DNA of 64,000 nt from Pseudomaricurvus sp033283335 (GCA_033283335.1 JAWMQP010000005.1:186001-250000); one strand, 5' to 3'. Positions 8,279 through 18,194 are shown, counted from the first letter of the stretch. Made by a program: numbers and translations. Notes: generated from the letters alone by a model not told the origin.

Positions 8279-9318
8279 TGAACCGGCCTCACCTCGGTCC
8301 GATCAGTGCCGCCCTGGTTTCACTGCTGTTGGCAGCCTGTGCCGCCAATTCCCCCGTGCGCGAGAAAGTGAGCAAACTGTCGCACTGCGAAGCCGGCTAC
8401 GCCCAATTGCAACAGTCGCCGACTGATGGTGTTTACCTGGGCTGGGCGCGGTCTAGCAGCCCGGCAGAATCCCTGCGACTAGCCCTGTCTGATATCGCCA
8501 ATCAGCGGCAGGTACGGATTCAATCGCAAACCTCCATTGAGCAATCCAAAGTCGATGGCATCTCCCAGCAATCGTTCCATCAACGCATTCAGAGTGCCAG
8601 CGACTTTGTTTTCGATGACTATCAATTGCTATGTCAGGATTTCACGACGGGTGAGTCACTGGTTCGATTTGACGATCGGGAGTTCAGCCGTCGGGTTCGC
8701 AGCCTGCTGGAAAAGCACCACAGTAACAGTGGCTGGAGATTGTCCGGGCAACCGGCATTACTGAAAAGCAAAGGCCTGGCCCCCCTGTTGTCTCAAGAAG
8801 GTCTACAGCCGGTCACCTTACCCGTGGAAGTCGTGCGTAACAGCCTTGGCTGGGCTCTCAGCTTAGCGAATCATCGAGTGAAACTACGCGGTGAAGAATG
8901 GCGTTCACTGTTCTCACTGCCCAGCTCTCTCAAACATGCCCAGCGCCTCAGCTTGCGCGATGAGTTCGACCAGCCACTGTCACACACACTGCGCCATGAA
9001 GCCGAATTCCGCTTTCTGGTTGAAGGCGTTCCCGCAGGTCAGCACCACATCAGCTTGTTTTATATCAACGCCGAAGGAAAGGTGCAGCCGGTACGCAGCA
9101 ATCAGTCCGTGAGCACAAGCGGCGCCTTGACCCTGCCCTTGGCTCCAGCCATTTTTTCCGCTGAATTACCGCCGGGGTATGACTCAATCATTGACGACTA
9201 TGTGATCATTCTGTCCGAAGTGCCGTTGCAGACCCCACCCAGCCCGTGGTTATTTGCCGGCTGGCAGCAGCTCTTTGAGGACCATAACAGCCTGGGAGTG
9301 CGTCTGACGGTGCAATAA
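8278..9318 (+). CDS. LPP20-type lipoprotein, second copy type
   Basis: 346 residues. I chose ATG 8278, which overlaps the preceding stop and gives a proper lipoprotein signal (VSLLLAACAAN, Cys about residue 21); the frame is open upstream but the extension is implausible. Residues 45-150 (YLGWARSSSPAESLRLALSD onwards) resemble an LPP20 domain like that of the lipoprotein at 2552-3148. The C-terminal half has beta-rich stretches (EFRFLVEGVPAGQHHISLFY) that recall DUF4384-like domains found beside bacterial kinases, but I cannot confirm that. Last gene of the plus arm. Confidence 0.75.
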   Translation: MNRPHLGPISAALVSLLLAACAANSPVREKVSKLSHCEAGYAQLQQSPTDGVYLGWARSSSPAESLRLALSDIANQRQVRIQSQTSIEQSKVDGISQQSFHQRIQSASDFVFDDYQLLCQDFTTGESLVRFDDREFSRRVRSLLEKHHSNSGWRLSGQPALLKSKGLAPLLSQEGLQPVTLPVEVVRNSLGWALSLANHRVKLRGEEWRSLFSLPSSLKHAQRLSLRDEFDQPLSHTLRHEAEFRFLVEGVPAGQHHISLFYINAEGKVQPVRSNQSVSTSGALTLPLAPAIFSAELPPGYDSIIDDYVIILSEVPLQTPPSPWLFAGWQQLFEDHNSLGVRLTVQ

Positions 9319-9395
9319 GCGGATACTCAATGGTCCTCACTGAGCGATACTAACCTTACGCAGGGCAAGGCGTGCAGAAGGCCGCCCACGGATCT

Positions 9396-10103
9396 TTAGC
9401 GGACTTGCACGATCCCGTCAAACGCCTGCGCCAGGTTATCCGTTACCCAGTCCGGCGCTTCCTGCTCAATCGGGTTGCCATGGTTGTAACCGTAAGTCAC
9501 CCCCAGGGTGGCGACCCCGGCGGCCTTGCCGGCCAGCATGTCACTGCGGGAGTCGCCCACCATCAGGGCCTGTGCTGGCGACACCTCGAACTGCTCCAAC
9601 AGATGCAACAAGGGCGCGGGGTCGGGCTTTTTCTGCGGCAGGGAATCGCCTCCCAGCCAAACGTCAAAGTAAGGTTCAAGCTGCAGATCGCGCAACAGAT
9701 GGGGCACAAATTCGGCGGGCTTGTTGGTCACCAGTGCCAGAGCGATGCCGCGCTCAGTCAACGCCTGCAAGGCGGTCTGGACGCCGGGATAGAGTTGTGA
9801 AAATTGACCGCTCAACCGCCGGTAGTGTTTCAGGAAACATTCCAGTGCCTGTTGATGAGCGTCGTCTTGCACCTGATCTTCATCGAGCCGGTGAACGTGG
9901 GCCAGCGCCCGCCGCACCAGCACCGCAGCGCCGTTGCCCACCCAGACTCGCACCCGGACCTCGCCGGCGGCTGGGTGGCCCAACTCGTTCAGCATGGCGT
10001 CGACGGCCGCCGCCAGGTCGGGCACGCTGTCCACCAGGGTGCCGTCGAGATCAAACAGCACCAAGGATGGACGACCGCCGTCGAAGCGCTCGTGCATGTT
10101 CAT
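9396..10103 (-). CDS. gph: Phosphoglycolate phosphatase
   Basis: 235 residues, HAD superfamily. It dephosphorylates 2-phosphoglycolate formed during repair of oxidised DNA ends. Motif I is FDLDGTLVDS with the nucleophilic Asp, motif II is LALVTNKP, the Lys motif follows in SLPQKKPDPAP, and motif IV is GDSRSDMLAG. Length is normal for Gph. It follows rpe by 8 bp on the same strand, a pairing common in gammaproteobacteria. Confidence 0.93.
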   Translation of the reverse strand: MNMHERFDGGRPSLVLFDLDGTLVDSVPDLAAAVDAMLNELGHPAAGEVRVRVWVGNGAAVLVRRALAHVHRLDEDQVQDDAHQQALECFLKHYRRLSGQFSQLYPGVQTALQALTERGIALALVTNKPAEFVPHLLRDLQLEPYFDVWLGGDSLPQKKPDPAPLLHLLEQFEVSPAQALMVGDSRSDMLAGKAAGVATLGVTYGYNHGNPIEQEAPDWVTDNLAQAFDGIVQVR

Positions 10104-10111
10104 GGCAGGAC

Positions 10112-10783
10112 TTATACCTTGGCCAGTTCGGCGCGCATCGCGGCCACGGCAGCGGCATAATCGCCCTTGCCAAAAATCGCCGAGCCAGCGACAAAGGTAT
10201 CTGCACCCGCCTGGGCGATTTCAAGAATATTATCCGCCGTCACACCGCCGTCAATTTCCAGCCGGATCGGCAGGTTCAACGCATCGATAGCCGCTCGGGC
10301 TTCGCGCAGTTTGTCGAGGGTGTAGGGAATAAATTTCTGACCGCCAAAGCCGGGGTTGACCGACATCAGCAACAGCATATCCAGCTGTGGCAGGACATGC
10401 TTGACGGTCTCCAGCGGGGTGGCCGGGTTGAGCACCAGACCGGCCTCACAGCCCGCCTGTTTGATCAGCTGGATGGAACGATCCACATGGCGCGAGGCTT
10501 CCGGATGGAAGGTGATGATGCTGGCACCGGCATCGGCAAACTGGGCGATCATGTCGTCCACCGGCTCGACCATCAAGTGCACATCGATCGGTGCCTCAAT
10601 ACCGTATTTCCGCAAGGCTTTACACACCATGGGGCCGATGGTCAGGTTGGGCACGTAGTGGTTATCCATCACATCAAAGTGAACGATATCGGCTCCGGCA
10701 GCCAAAACCGCTTCCACCTCTTCACCCAGACGGGCGAAGTCGGCCGCCAGAATGGACGGGGCGATTTTAAATTCCTGTTGCAT
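10112..10783 (-). CDS. rpe: Ribulose-phosphate 3-epimerase
   Basis: 223 residues, a TIM barrel that interconverts ribulose-5-phosphate and xylulose-5-phosphate in the pentose phosphate pathway. Diagnostic stretches are the N-terminal IAPSILAADFARLGEE, the metal and substrate site HFDVMDNHYVPNLTIG, LMSVNPGFGGQKFI, and EIDGGV near the C-terminus. Full length. It lies about 100 bp downstream of murU and immediately before gph. Confidence 0.96.
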   Translation of the reverse strand: MQQEFKIAPSILAADFARLGEEVEAVLAAGADIVHFDVMDNHYVPNLTIGPMVCKALRKYGIEAPIDVHLMVEPVDDMIAQFADAGASIITFHPEASRHVDRSIQLIKQAGCEAGLVLNPATPLETVKHVLPQLDMLLLMSVNPGFGGQKFIPYTLDKLREARAAIDALNLPIRLEIDGGVTADNILEIAQAGADTFVAGSAIFGKGDYAAAVAAMRAELAKV

Positions 10784-10882
10784 AAAACACCTGCTGAATT
10801 AGTAAGGGCGCAAAAAATGAGGGCTCGGTTAAAGGCTGCGCATTGTACTGAAACTCCCCGGCCTCCGATACCAACAGGTGGC

Positions 10883-11569
10883 TCAGCGCGCCTGCCGCAA
10901 ATACTCGTCCAGCGCCTGCAATCGCTCCGGGGTGCCGATATCCCACCACTCGCCAGCGTAGACCTCACCACTCAACTGGTTTTGGGCAATGGCTTCGGCA
11001 AAAGCCTCGCGCAGCGGAAACACTTGACGCCGCTCGCTGTAGCCACCCACAAGTTCCGGCCGTAACAGGCTGATACCACTGAAGGTAAAGCCCTGATCCA
11101 GGGAGGTGTTGTGCATCAGGCAACTGTCGTGCAGGACAAAATCACCGTGCTGATTGTGACTGGGGTTGGGTACCAGCACCAAATGCCCCAGCTGATCACC
11201 GGCCAGGGGCTTGTCCAGCAACCGTTCAAACGGGTAATCGGTCCAGACATCCCCATTCACCAGCAAAAATGGCGCCTCGCCCAATAACGGCAGGGCCTGC
11301 AGCAGTGCGCCGCCGGTTTCCAGCGGCTCGTCCTCGCGGGAATACTGAATGCGCACGCCCAGCCCAGCCCCATCCCCGAGGTACTGTTCAATTTTCTCGC
11401 CCAGGTAGGCGATATTGATGACGAACTCCTGCACACCCAAATCCCGCAGACGCTCAATGTGGTACAGCAACAGCGGCTTGCCAGCCACTGGCAGCAATGG
11501 CTTGGGCAGCGTATCGGTCAGCGGTCGCATGCGCTTGCCGAGGCCGGCAGCCAAAACCATGGCCTTCAT
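10883..11569 (-). CDS. murU: N-acetylmuramate alpha-1-phosphate uridylyltransferase
   Basis: 228 residues with the nucleotidyltransferase signature AAGLGKRMRPLTDTLPKPL at the N-terminus and VNGDVWTDYPF for metal and substrate binding. In the Pseudomonas cell-wall recycling pathway MurU makes UDP-MurNAc from MurNAc-1-phosphate, bypassing de novo UDP-MurNAc synthesis and giving intrinsic fosfomycin tolerance. Its ATG overlaps the amgK stop by four bases, and the amgK-murU pair divergent from lptD is the arrangement known in Pseudomonas, which supports this over a mannose- or glucose-1-phosphate enzyme. Confidence 0.9.
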   Translation of the reverse strand: MKAMVLAAGLGKRMRPLTDTLPKPLLPVAGKPLLLYHIERLRDLGVQEFVINIAYLGEKIEQYLGDGAGLGVRIQYSREDEPLETGGALLQALPLLGEAPFLLVNGDVWTDYPFERLLDKPLAGDQLGHLVLVPNPSHNQHGDFVLHDSCLMHNTSLDQGFTFSGISLLRPELVGGYSERRQVFPLREAFAEAIAQNQLSGEVYAGEWWDIGTPERLQALDEYLRQAR

Positions 11570-12714
11570 GGGGAGTCCTCGGCCACAGCTTCACCCGCCT
11601 GCTGATAGTCCTTATACCAGTCCTGCTCCTCACACAAAGGCAGCAATTTCTCCCGGAACCAGAAACGGAAATCTTCAAACTCCGGGTATTCTGCGGCGGT
11701 CTCCAGCACATAGCGAATAACCAGGGGCAGATCCTGGAGGTAGCCGGTTTTCCCATCCCGCAATGACAAGCGGGCAAAAATACCCAGCACTTTCAAATGC
11801 CGCTGCATCCCCATCCAGTCAAACCAACGCAGAAACCCTCGCTGGGTCACCGGGGACATCAGCCCGCTCGCTACCGCCATATCGCCATAAGCCAGTGCCC
11901 ACTCACGCACCTTCGAGGGCGGCCAGCGCAGATAGCAGTCTTTCAGCAGTGACACCAGGTCATAGGTGATGGGACCGCGCACCGCATCCTGAAAATCAAT
12001 CACTCCGGGCGCCAAGCCGTCACGGTAGACCAGGTTGCGGCTGTGGAAGTCGCGATGCACCCACAACTGTGGTTGCTGCAGAGCCGCCCCCTCCAGTTGC
12101 AGAAACAGCGCTTCCAACAGCTCTTGCTCCGACTCACCAAGACGGTAGCCCAGCAGGCCATCAATAAACCACTCCTGAAACAACATCAGCTCGCGACGCA
12201 AAAACGCCTGGTTATACTGCGGCAGGGTATAGAGGCCCGAACCCTCGTCATTGGCCGCCGGAATGGTGGTGATGGGGCCCTGCTGCAGGCGCAACAAGGT
12301 GGTCAGAGCCTGGCGAATCAGCTCATCGGCCCGCGACGCATCGCTCAACAGCACCTGGTAATAGAGTTGATCGCCAAAATCCTCCAGCAGCAAAAAGCCC
12401 TGCTGAAAGTCGACTGCCCTGACCCGGGGGGTGGCGATGCCCTGCTCTTGCAGATAACGGGCAATGGCGACAAATCCGTGGCTGTTCTCCTGCGCCACCG
12501 GCGCATAAACCGCCAGCAACGGATAATCTGCTGAAGTTTCGGTCAGCGCGCCAGCCTCGCCTTCCGACACCACTCGCAGGTATCGACGAAAGCCGGCATC
12601 ACCCGGCAGGGGCATCAATTGGCAGTGTGGTTCTGACAGCTGCTCAGACACCCACTGTTGCAGTGATGGCAACCACTCCGCCATCGAATCTGGACTTTTC
12701 ACTCCGTTACTCAC
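11566..12714 (-). CDS. amgK: N-acetylmuramate/N-acetylglucosamine anomeric kinase
   Basis: About 382 residues of the aminoglycoside-phosphotransferase fold. AmgK phosphorylates the anomeric carbon of MurNAc and GlcNAc released from recycled peptidoglycan. Visible motifs are GDAGFRRYLRV (nucleotide loop), VHRDFHSRNLVYRD (catalytic loop) and GVIDFQDAVRGP (metal-binding Asp). I chose GTG 12714 because GGAGAG lies seven bases upstream; ATG 12684 also fits the family. A longer reading from 12849 adds residues unlike the family. It is coupled to murU and divergent from lptD. Confidence 0.9.
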   Translation of the reverse strand: MSNGVKSPDSMAEWLPSLQQWVSEQLSEPHCQLMPLPGDAGFRRYLRVVSEGEAGALTETSADYPLLAVYAPVAQENSHGFVAIARYLQEQGIATPRVRAVDFQQGFLLLEDFGDQLYYQVLLSDASRADELIRQALTTLLRLQQGPITTIPAANDEGSGLYTLPQYNQAFLRRELMLFQEWFIDGLLGYRLGESEQELLEALFLQLEGAALQQPQLWVHRDFHSRNLVYRDGLAPGVIDFQDAVRGPITYDLVSLLKDCYLRWPPSKVREWALAYGDMAVASGLMSPVTQRGFLRWFDWMGMQRHLKVLGIFARLSLRDGKTGYLQDLPLVIRYVLETAAEYPEFEDFRFWFREKLLPLCEEQDWYKDYQQAGEAVAEDSP

Positions 12715-12905
12715 TCGCTCTCTCCGCCTGACGGTCAGTATGCTGAATTTTAACCGAACCTGGCAAAGTAAGGACAAAGCTTTTCCCATACGTGAAAGAA
12801 ATTTTGCGATAAGTAGCCTAAAGGTGACTTCCCAAGTAGAATCAGCCACTTATTTTTGATAGACCCACTTGAAAGACCAATAAGACATACAGGATTGTCC
12901 CACTA

Positions 12906-15650
12906 ATGGCCTTACGGAAATCGCTGTTACGGCAGCATATACAGCGCGCCTTGCTCCCCTCACACCCTCTCCGCCTGGCTCAATCGCCCTGGATTCTGGC
13001 GCTTGGCGTACTGGCCAGCCAGCCGATCACCCCCCTCTACGCGGCTGAAAGCCATTACGAGTGGAACTGCGTCCCCGGCGGGAATCAGGGCTGGTCCTGT
13101 GAGGAACGCGTGGCACCCGGTCCGGCCTACAAACGCCCCCAGCATTCAAGCGGCAAGACCCGTGCCGCCGCCGGCAGTGCGGAAGCCGCAGCGGCCAAAC
13201 CCCGCAACCTGCCAGCGGCGCAGGTAGACTGGATAGATGAAAGCCTGCTGACGGCCGAACAGAAGGCCAGCATGGCCAGTGGCTGTTGTGGACAATACAT
13301 TGAGCCCGTGCGCACCGATGAAGACGCCAATCTCGACCCGGACAAGGCCCCCCTGCGAGCCGATGCCGACAGTTCCGAATGGCAGCAGGAAACCACCGCT
13401 GTACTGAAGGGCGATGTCAATCTGATCCAGGGCTATCGCCAGGTGCAAGCCGGTCAGGCGACTCTGGACCAGGCCGAGGGCACCGCCCTGCTGGAAGGCG
13501 ATATCCGTCTGCGTGAACCAGGCATGCTACTTACTGGTGCCCGCGCCAAGCTGCACATTGACAGTGGTGAAGCGCAGATTGAGGATGCCAGCTACCTGAT
13601 TCATGAGGCCCATCTGCGCGGCGATTCGGCGGCCATCGAATTGCGCGACGACAAGGTCTTAATTCTTGATAACGCCACGTTCACCCGCTGCGAACCCGAC
13701 AGCAACACCTGGTACCTGAAGGGCAGTGAACTGAAGATCAACCCCAATACCCAGCAGGGTTATGGCAAGCATGTACGCCTCAACATCAAAGGCGTACCCG
13801 TCTTCTACACCCCCTACATCCGCTTTCCGGCCGGCCCGGATCGCCAATCCGGTTTTCTGTTTCCGTCCATCAGCTCTTCCGACAGCGGCGGTATTGATCT
13901 GGCCGTTCCCTATTACTTCAACCTGGCCCCCAACTACGACCTGACCCTGACCCCGCGCTACATAGCGGATCGCGGTGAAATGCTGGAGGCGGAATTCCGC
14001 CACCTGTCGAAAAGCTTTGAATCCTCTATCTCCCTGGCCTATCTGGCCGATGACGAAGGTGGCGACGACCCCGATCGTGAGGATTTGGTGGACGACGGCA
14101 TCCTCAGCGAAGAGGAAGCCTACCCCTACCGTGGAGAAGACCGCTGGCTGCTGGGCATCGATCAGCTGGGTGGCCTGAGGTCGCGCTGGTTCTCGCGCAT
14201 CGATTACACCGCCGTCAGCGATGTGGATTATTTCCGCGATCTGGACAATGCCAGTCTGCAGGTCAACAGCGCCACTCACCTGCGCAAGCTGGGCACCCTC
14301 GGCTACCGCGGTGAACACTGGCTGTACCAGGTCACTGCGGAAGAATTCCAGACCCTCTCCACCCTGTCCGAGAAGCAGTACAAGCAGCTGCCTCGCATCA
14401 ATGTGGATGGCAACTACCGCCTGGCTGGCGACCTGGTGATCGACCTGAAGCACGAATACGTCAATTTCGATCACCCGGAAAAAGGCGATGCGGACCTACG
14501 CACCCGGGAAAAGATCACCGGCGAACGGGCCTTCATCGATTACAACCTGACCTGGGACAAGCAGTGGCTGTGGGGTTTCTTCCGGCCTGGCGTCGGCCTC
14601 AAGAGCCTGCACTATCAGCTGGATGACGAATACCTGAACCCGGGCGCGGAGGATGCACCCTCCTACACTGTGCCGCAGGCAAGCCTGGATACCGGCCTGT
14701 TCTTCGAACGTGAAGGCGCCCTGTTCGGCAACCGTTACCTGCAAACCTTTGAGCCACGGTTGTTCTACTTTTACAGCGAGCAGGAAAATCAGGACGACTC
14801 CATTGACGTGATCGGCACTCAAGATATCGACTTCGATACCTCGGACCTGACCTTCAGCTACCACCAGCTGTTCCGCGACACGCGTTTTACCGGTCACGAC
14901 CGCATTGACGACGACGAGCGCGTGACTGTCGGCCTGACCACCCGCTTTATTGATCCAAACTCTGGCCTGGAACGCCTGAGCGCCAGTCTCGGCCAGATTT
15001 TCTACCTGGAAGACCGCGGCATTACCATCAACGACACCCTGGCCGACTCCCTTGCCCGCGAGGATAGCCAGCGCGACGACTCGGAGTTTGCCGCCCAGTT
15101 CAGTGCCCGCATTGGCGATCACATGCGCTTTAACTCCGACATCGTCTGGGACGCGGACAACAGCGACAAGGTCAGTCGCGGCAGCGCCAGCCTGCGCTAT
15201 CAGGACGAGCAGTACCGGCTGTTCAATCTGAGTTACCGTTATATTCGCAACGACCCGCTCGCCAGCGACCCGCTGGACCTGGATCGTGACGGCGATCTGA
15301 CCGATGAAATCTCCCGCACCATTGAGCAGGGGGACCTGTCGTTCTCCTGGCCGCTGTTTGGCAACTGGAGCGCAGTGGGTCGCGCCAACTACGACTTTAC
15401 CTTCAACCGTGAACTCGAAACGTTATTCGGCGTCGAATATAACGATTGCTGCTACCGTGTCCGCCTTGTTGCCCGCAAATGGGTGGATAATGAACTGATT
15501 GATCAAATTCAGACACTCGACCTGGAAGAGGATCAGGGTATTTTCCTGGAATTCCAGCTCAAGGGACTCGGTAGCCTGGGCAGCAAAATCCGTGGCATCC
15601 TGAACGACGGCATTTACGGCTACGAAGAACGCGAACGAAACTTTAAGTAA
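12906..15650 (+). CDS. lptD: LPS-assembly outer-membrane protein LptD
   Basis: 914 residues, including a signal region ending around ITPLYAAES. The N-terminal periplasmic part (LLEGDIRLREPGMLLTGARA) is the OstA-like jellyroll that receives LPS from LptA; from about residue 300 (PVFYTPYIRFPAGPDRQSGF) the sequence becomes a beta barrel. LptD with LptE inserts LPS into the outer leaflet. Cysteines in CCGQY, RCEPDS and NDCCYRVRL supply the interdomain disulfides needed for function. It starts the lptD-surA-pdxA-rsmA-apaG-apaH run, and the surA ATG overlaps its stop. Confidence 0.96.
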   Translation: MALRKSLLRQHIQRALLPSHPLRLAQSPWILALGVLASQPITPLYAAESHYEWNCVPGGNQGWSCEERVAPGPAYKRPQHSSGKTRAAAGSAEAAAAKPRNLPAAQVDWIDESLLTAEQKASMASGCCGQYIEPVRTDEDANLDPDKAPLRADADSSEWQQETTAVLKGDVNLIQGYRQVQAGQATLDQAEGTALLEGDIRLREPGMLLTGARAKLHIDSGEAQIEDASYLIHEAHLRGDSAAIELRDDKVLILDNATFTRCEPDSNTWYLKGSELKINPNTQQGYGKHVRLNIKGVPVFYTPYIRFPAGPDRQSGFLFPSISSSDSGGIDLAVPYYFNLAPNYDLTLTPRYIADRGEMLEAEFRHLSKSFESSISLAYLADDEGGDDPDREDLVDDGILSEEEAYPYRGEDRWLLGIDQLGGLRSRWFSRIDYTAVSDVDYFRDLDNASLQVNSATHLRKLGTLGYRGEHWLYQVTAEEFQTLSTLSEKQYKQLPRINVDGNYRLAGDLVIDLKHEYVNFDHPEKGDADLRTREKITGERAFIDYNLTWDKQWLWGFFRPGVGLKSLHYQLDDEYLNPGAEDAPSYTVPQASLDTGLFFEREGALFGNRYLQTFEPRLFYFYSEQENQDDSIDVIGTQDIDFDTSDLTFSYHQLFRDTRFTGHDRIDDDERVTVGLTTRFIDPNSGLERLSASLGQIFYLEDRGITINDTLADSLAREDSQRDDSEFAAQFSARIGDHMRFNSDIVWDADNSDKVSRGSASLRYQDEQYRLFNLSYRYIRNDPLASDPLDLDRDGDLTDEISRTIEQGDLSFSWPLFGNWSAVGRANYDFTFNRELETLFGVEYNDCCYRVRLVARKWVDNELIDQIQTLDLEEDQGIFLEFQLKGLGSLGSKIRGILNDGIYGYEERERNFK

Positions 15651-16984
15651 TGACTTTTATGACTCACAGACACCTCTTACCCTCCCGCCTCTGGGCCTGC
15701 ATCAAGCCGGCTGCCACTCACCTGGTTGCGGGGGCTGCCCTGCTGTGCAGCAGCCTGTCCCTAGCCGAAACCGTCCAGCTCGATAAGGTGGTGGCGGTGG
15801 TCGACAACGATGTGGTTATGGCCAGTGAACTCAACCAGCGCATGCGCATGGTGGTTTCCCAGCTGCGCGCCAACGACACCCAGCTGCCGCCGGAAGACGT
15901 ATTGCGCTCGCAGATTCTGGAACAGCTGATCAGTGAGTCGCTGCAACTGCAAATTGGGCAGCGAGTGGGGGTCGACATCAGCGATGAACAGATTGATGCC
16001 GCCATACAGCGCATGCAACAGGCCAATAACCTGAGCGGTGAGCAGTTCCGCCAGCAACTGGCCGCCGACGGCATCAGCATCAGCAGCCTGCGCGAGCAAA
16101 TCCGTCGCGACATGGTGATCGAGCAGGTCCAGCGCGGCAGTGTCAATCGCCGCATCCAGGTATCGAACCAGGAGGTGGAAAACTTCCTCAAATCCAAACA
16201 GGGCCAGTTCTGGTCGTCGCCTGACTATCAGCTCGGGCACATTTTGATCGCCGTGTCCTCCAGTGCCGACACCGAGACCGTGCAGAAAACCCAGGAAAAA
16301 GCCCAGGACATCTTCACTCAGCTGAAAAACGGCGCCGATTTCCGCCAACTGGCCGTGAGTGAGTCGCAGGGACAAAATGCCCTCAAAGGTGGCGATCTGG
16401 GCTGGCGCAAATCCGCCCAGTTACCGGAACTGTTTGCCGACAGCCTCGGCGATCTGCAGGTGGGAGACGTGACCGAACCCCTGCGCAGCGGCGCTGGCTT
16501 TCACATTCTCAAGCTGTACGACAAGCGCGGCGCCCAGAAGCAGGTGATCGAACAGTCCAAAGTGCGGCACATTCTGGTCAAACCTTCCGCCATCCTCACC
16601 GATGAGCAGGCCAGGGACAAACTGGCCGATGTGCGTCAGCGCATTCTCGATGGCGCCGACTTCGGTGAAATGGCCCGCGAGTACTCGGAAGATGTGGGTT
16701 CCATGCTCAGCGGTGGCGACCTGGGCTGGTCATTACCCGGCAAGTTCGTTCCCGAATTTGAGCGCACCATTGAGGCAACCGCCGTGGGCGACATCAGCCT
16801 GCCCTTCCGCAGCCAGTTTGGCTGGCACATTCTGCAGGTGGAAGATCGCCGCCAACAGGACATGAGTGACACCGTGCGGGTTAATCAGGCCACCCAATTG
16901 CTGCGCAGCCGCCGTTTCGAGGAAGAGCGACTAAACTGGTTGCAAGAGATTCGCGACGAAGCCTTTGTTGAAGTCAAAGAGTAA
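15650..16984 (+). CDS. surA: Periplasmic chaperone and peptidyl-prolyl isomerase SurA
   Basis: 444 residues. After a signal peptide ending near SSLSLAETV comes the N-terminal chaperone core (LDKVVAVVDNDVVMASEL), then two parvulin domains, each with the LGWRKSAQLPELF or LGWSLPGKFVPEF signature and FHILKLYDKR / WHILQVEDRR ends, and a C-terminal helix. SurA escorts unfolded outer-membrane proteins, including LptD, to the BAM complex, so coexpression with lptD makes sense. ATG 15650 overlaps the lptD stop; ATG 15659 is an alternative. Confidence 0.96.
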   Translation: MTFMTHRHLLPSRLWACIKPAATHLVAGAALLCSSLSLAETVQLDKVVAVVDNDVVMASELNQRMRMVVSQLRANDTQLPPEDVLRSQILEQLISESLQLQIGQRVGVDISDEQIDAAIQRMQQANNLSGEQFRQQLAADGISISSLREQIRRDMVIEQVQRGSVNRRIQVSNQEVENFLKSKQGQFWSSPDYQLGHILIAVSSSADTETVQKTQEKAQDIFTQLKNGADFRQLAVSESQGQNALKGGDLGWRKSAQLPELFADSLGDLQVGDVTEPLRSGAGFHILKLYDKRGAQKQVIEQSKVRHILVKPSAILTDEQARDKLADVRQRILDGADFGEMAREYSEDVGSMLSGGDLGWSLPGKFVPEFERTIEATAVGDISLPFRSQFGWHILQVEDRRQQDMSDTVRVNQATQLLRSRRFEEERLNWLQEIRDEAFVEVKE

Positions 16985-17092
16985 CTGCATTCAACACTTC
17001 GCGCCGGTGCTGACCGGCGCGGCGCTGTTAAGGCCCCGCTGAACAATACAGATCCTACCGACTTAAAGGCCCTGCCGATTTATAGGCCCGAC

Positions 17093-18106
17093 ATGACCGC
17101 TTCCCCCCTGCGCCTGGTATTGACACCGGGTGAACCCGCCGGCATTGGCCCGGACCTGGCCATCGCCCTGGCCCAACAGCCCCACGCGGATGAACTGGTC
17201 GTCATCGCCGATCCGGACTTGCTGCAGCAACGAGCCCGGCAGCTGGGCTTGCCACTGAACCTGCGCCAGTACAACAGCCAACAGGCGCCGCAACCCCTGG
17301 CGAGCGCAGAACTGTGCGTGCTGCCACTGGCCCTGGCCGCGCCCTGTATCGCCGGCCAGCTGAACCCGGCCAACGCCCACTATGTGCTCGACAGCTTGCG
17401 GATTGCCACTGACGGCTGCCTGATTGGTGAATTTGACGCCTATATCACGGCGCCGGTGCACAAAGGGGTGATTAACGAAGCCGGCATCAGCTTCAGTGGC
17501 CACACGGAGTTTCTCGCCGAACGCACCGCCACCGACCAGGTGGTGATGATGCTGGCCACCGAGGGACTGCGGGTAGCACTGGCGACAACACACCTGCCGC
17601 TCAAAGACGTGCCGGCGGCCATCACCCCCGACAGCCTGACTCGGGTGCTGGAGATTCTGCAGCGGGATCTACAGGACAAATTTGCTATCCCCCGCCCGCG
17701 CATTCTGGTCTGCGGCCTCAACCCCCATGCCGGCGAAGGCGGCCACATGGGGCGAGAGGAAATTGAGGTAATTGAACCCACACTGGATCGCTTGCGACAG
17801 CAGCACCGTGGCGACCAGGGCATGGAACTGATTGGCCCCCTGCCCGCCGACACTTTATTCACCCCCAAAGTGCTTGAGGGCGCGGATGCGGTGCTGGCGA
17901 TGTACCACGATCAGGGGCTGCCTGTGTTAAAATTCAAGGGCTTTGGTCAAGCCGTCAATATCACCCTGGGTTTGCCGATCATCCGCACCTCGGTCGATCA
18001 CGGCACCGCCCTGGATTTGGCAGGGACTGGCAGGGCCGATCTCGGCAGCCTGCAGACCGCGTTGCGCTATGCGCAGACGATGGCCAGGGCCCGGAAACCG
18101 GCTTGA
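17093..18106 (+). CDS. pdxA: 4-hydroxythreonine-4-phosphate dehydrogenase
   Basis: 337 residues. PdxA oxidises 4-phosphohydroxy-L-threonine in pyridoxal-5-phosphate synthesis. Key stretches are LTPGEPAGIGPDLAIAL at the N-terminus, ITAPVHKGVINEAGISFSGH for substrate and metal binding, GLNPHAGEGGHMGREE and AMYHDQGLPVLKF with metal-binding histidines, and RTSVDHGTALDLAG at the end. Full length, 108 bp after surA. Confidence 0.96.
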   Translation: MTASPLRLVLTPGEPAGIGPDLAIALAQQPHADELVVIADPDLLQQRARQLGLPLNLRQYNSQQAPQPLASAELCVLPLALAAPCIAGQLNPANAHYVLDSLRIATDGCLIGEFDAYITAPVHKGVINEAGISFSGHTEFLAERTATDQVVMMLATEGLRVALATTHLPLKDVPAAITPDSLTRVLEILQRDLQDKFAIPRPRILVCGLNPHAGEGGHMGREEIEVIEPTLDRLRQQHRGDQGMELIGPLPADTLFTPKVLEGADAVLAMYHDQGLPVLKFKGFGQAVNITLGLPIIRTSVDHGTALDLAGTGRADLGSLQTALRYAQTMARARKPA

Positions 18107-18194
18107 CACCCGGCTCATCATTGCCGTTCACGACATTGATTTTGCAAACTGCCATTCACGATGGCGAACGAAACCAGAAGGCCCATCGAACTTC

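Noticed and set aside
9572..11065. A 497-residue plus-strand frame opposite gph, rpe and murU
   Set aside because: Antisense to three well-supported genes; composition rich in Arg and Pro without recognisable domains.
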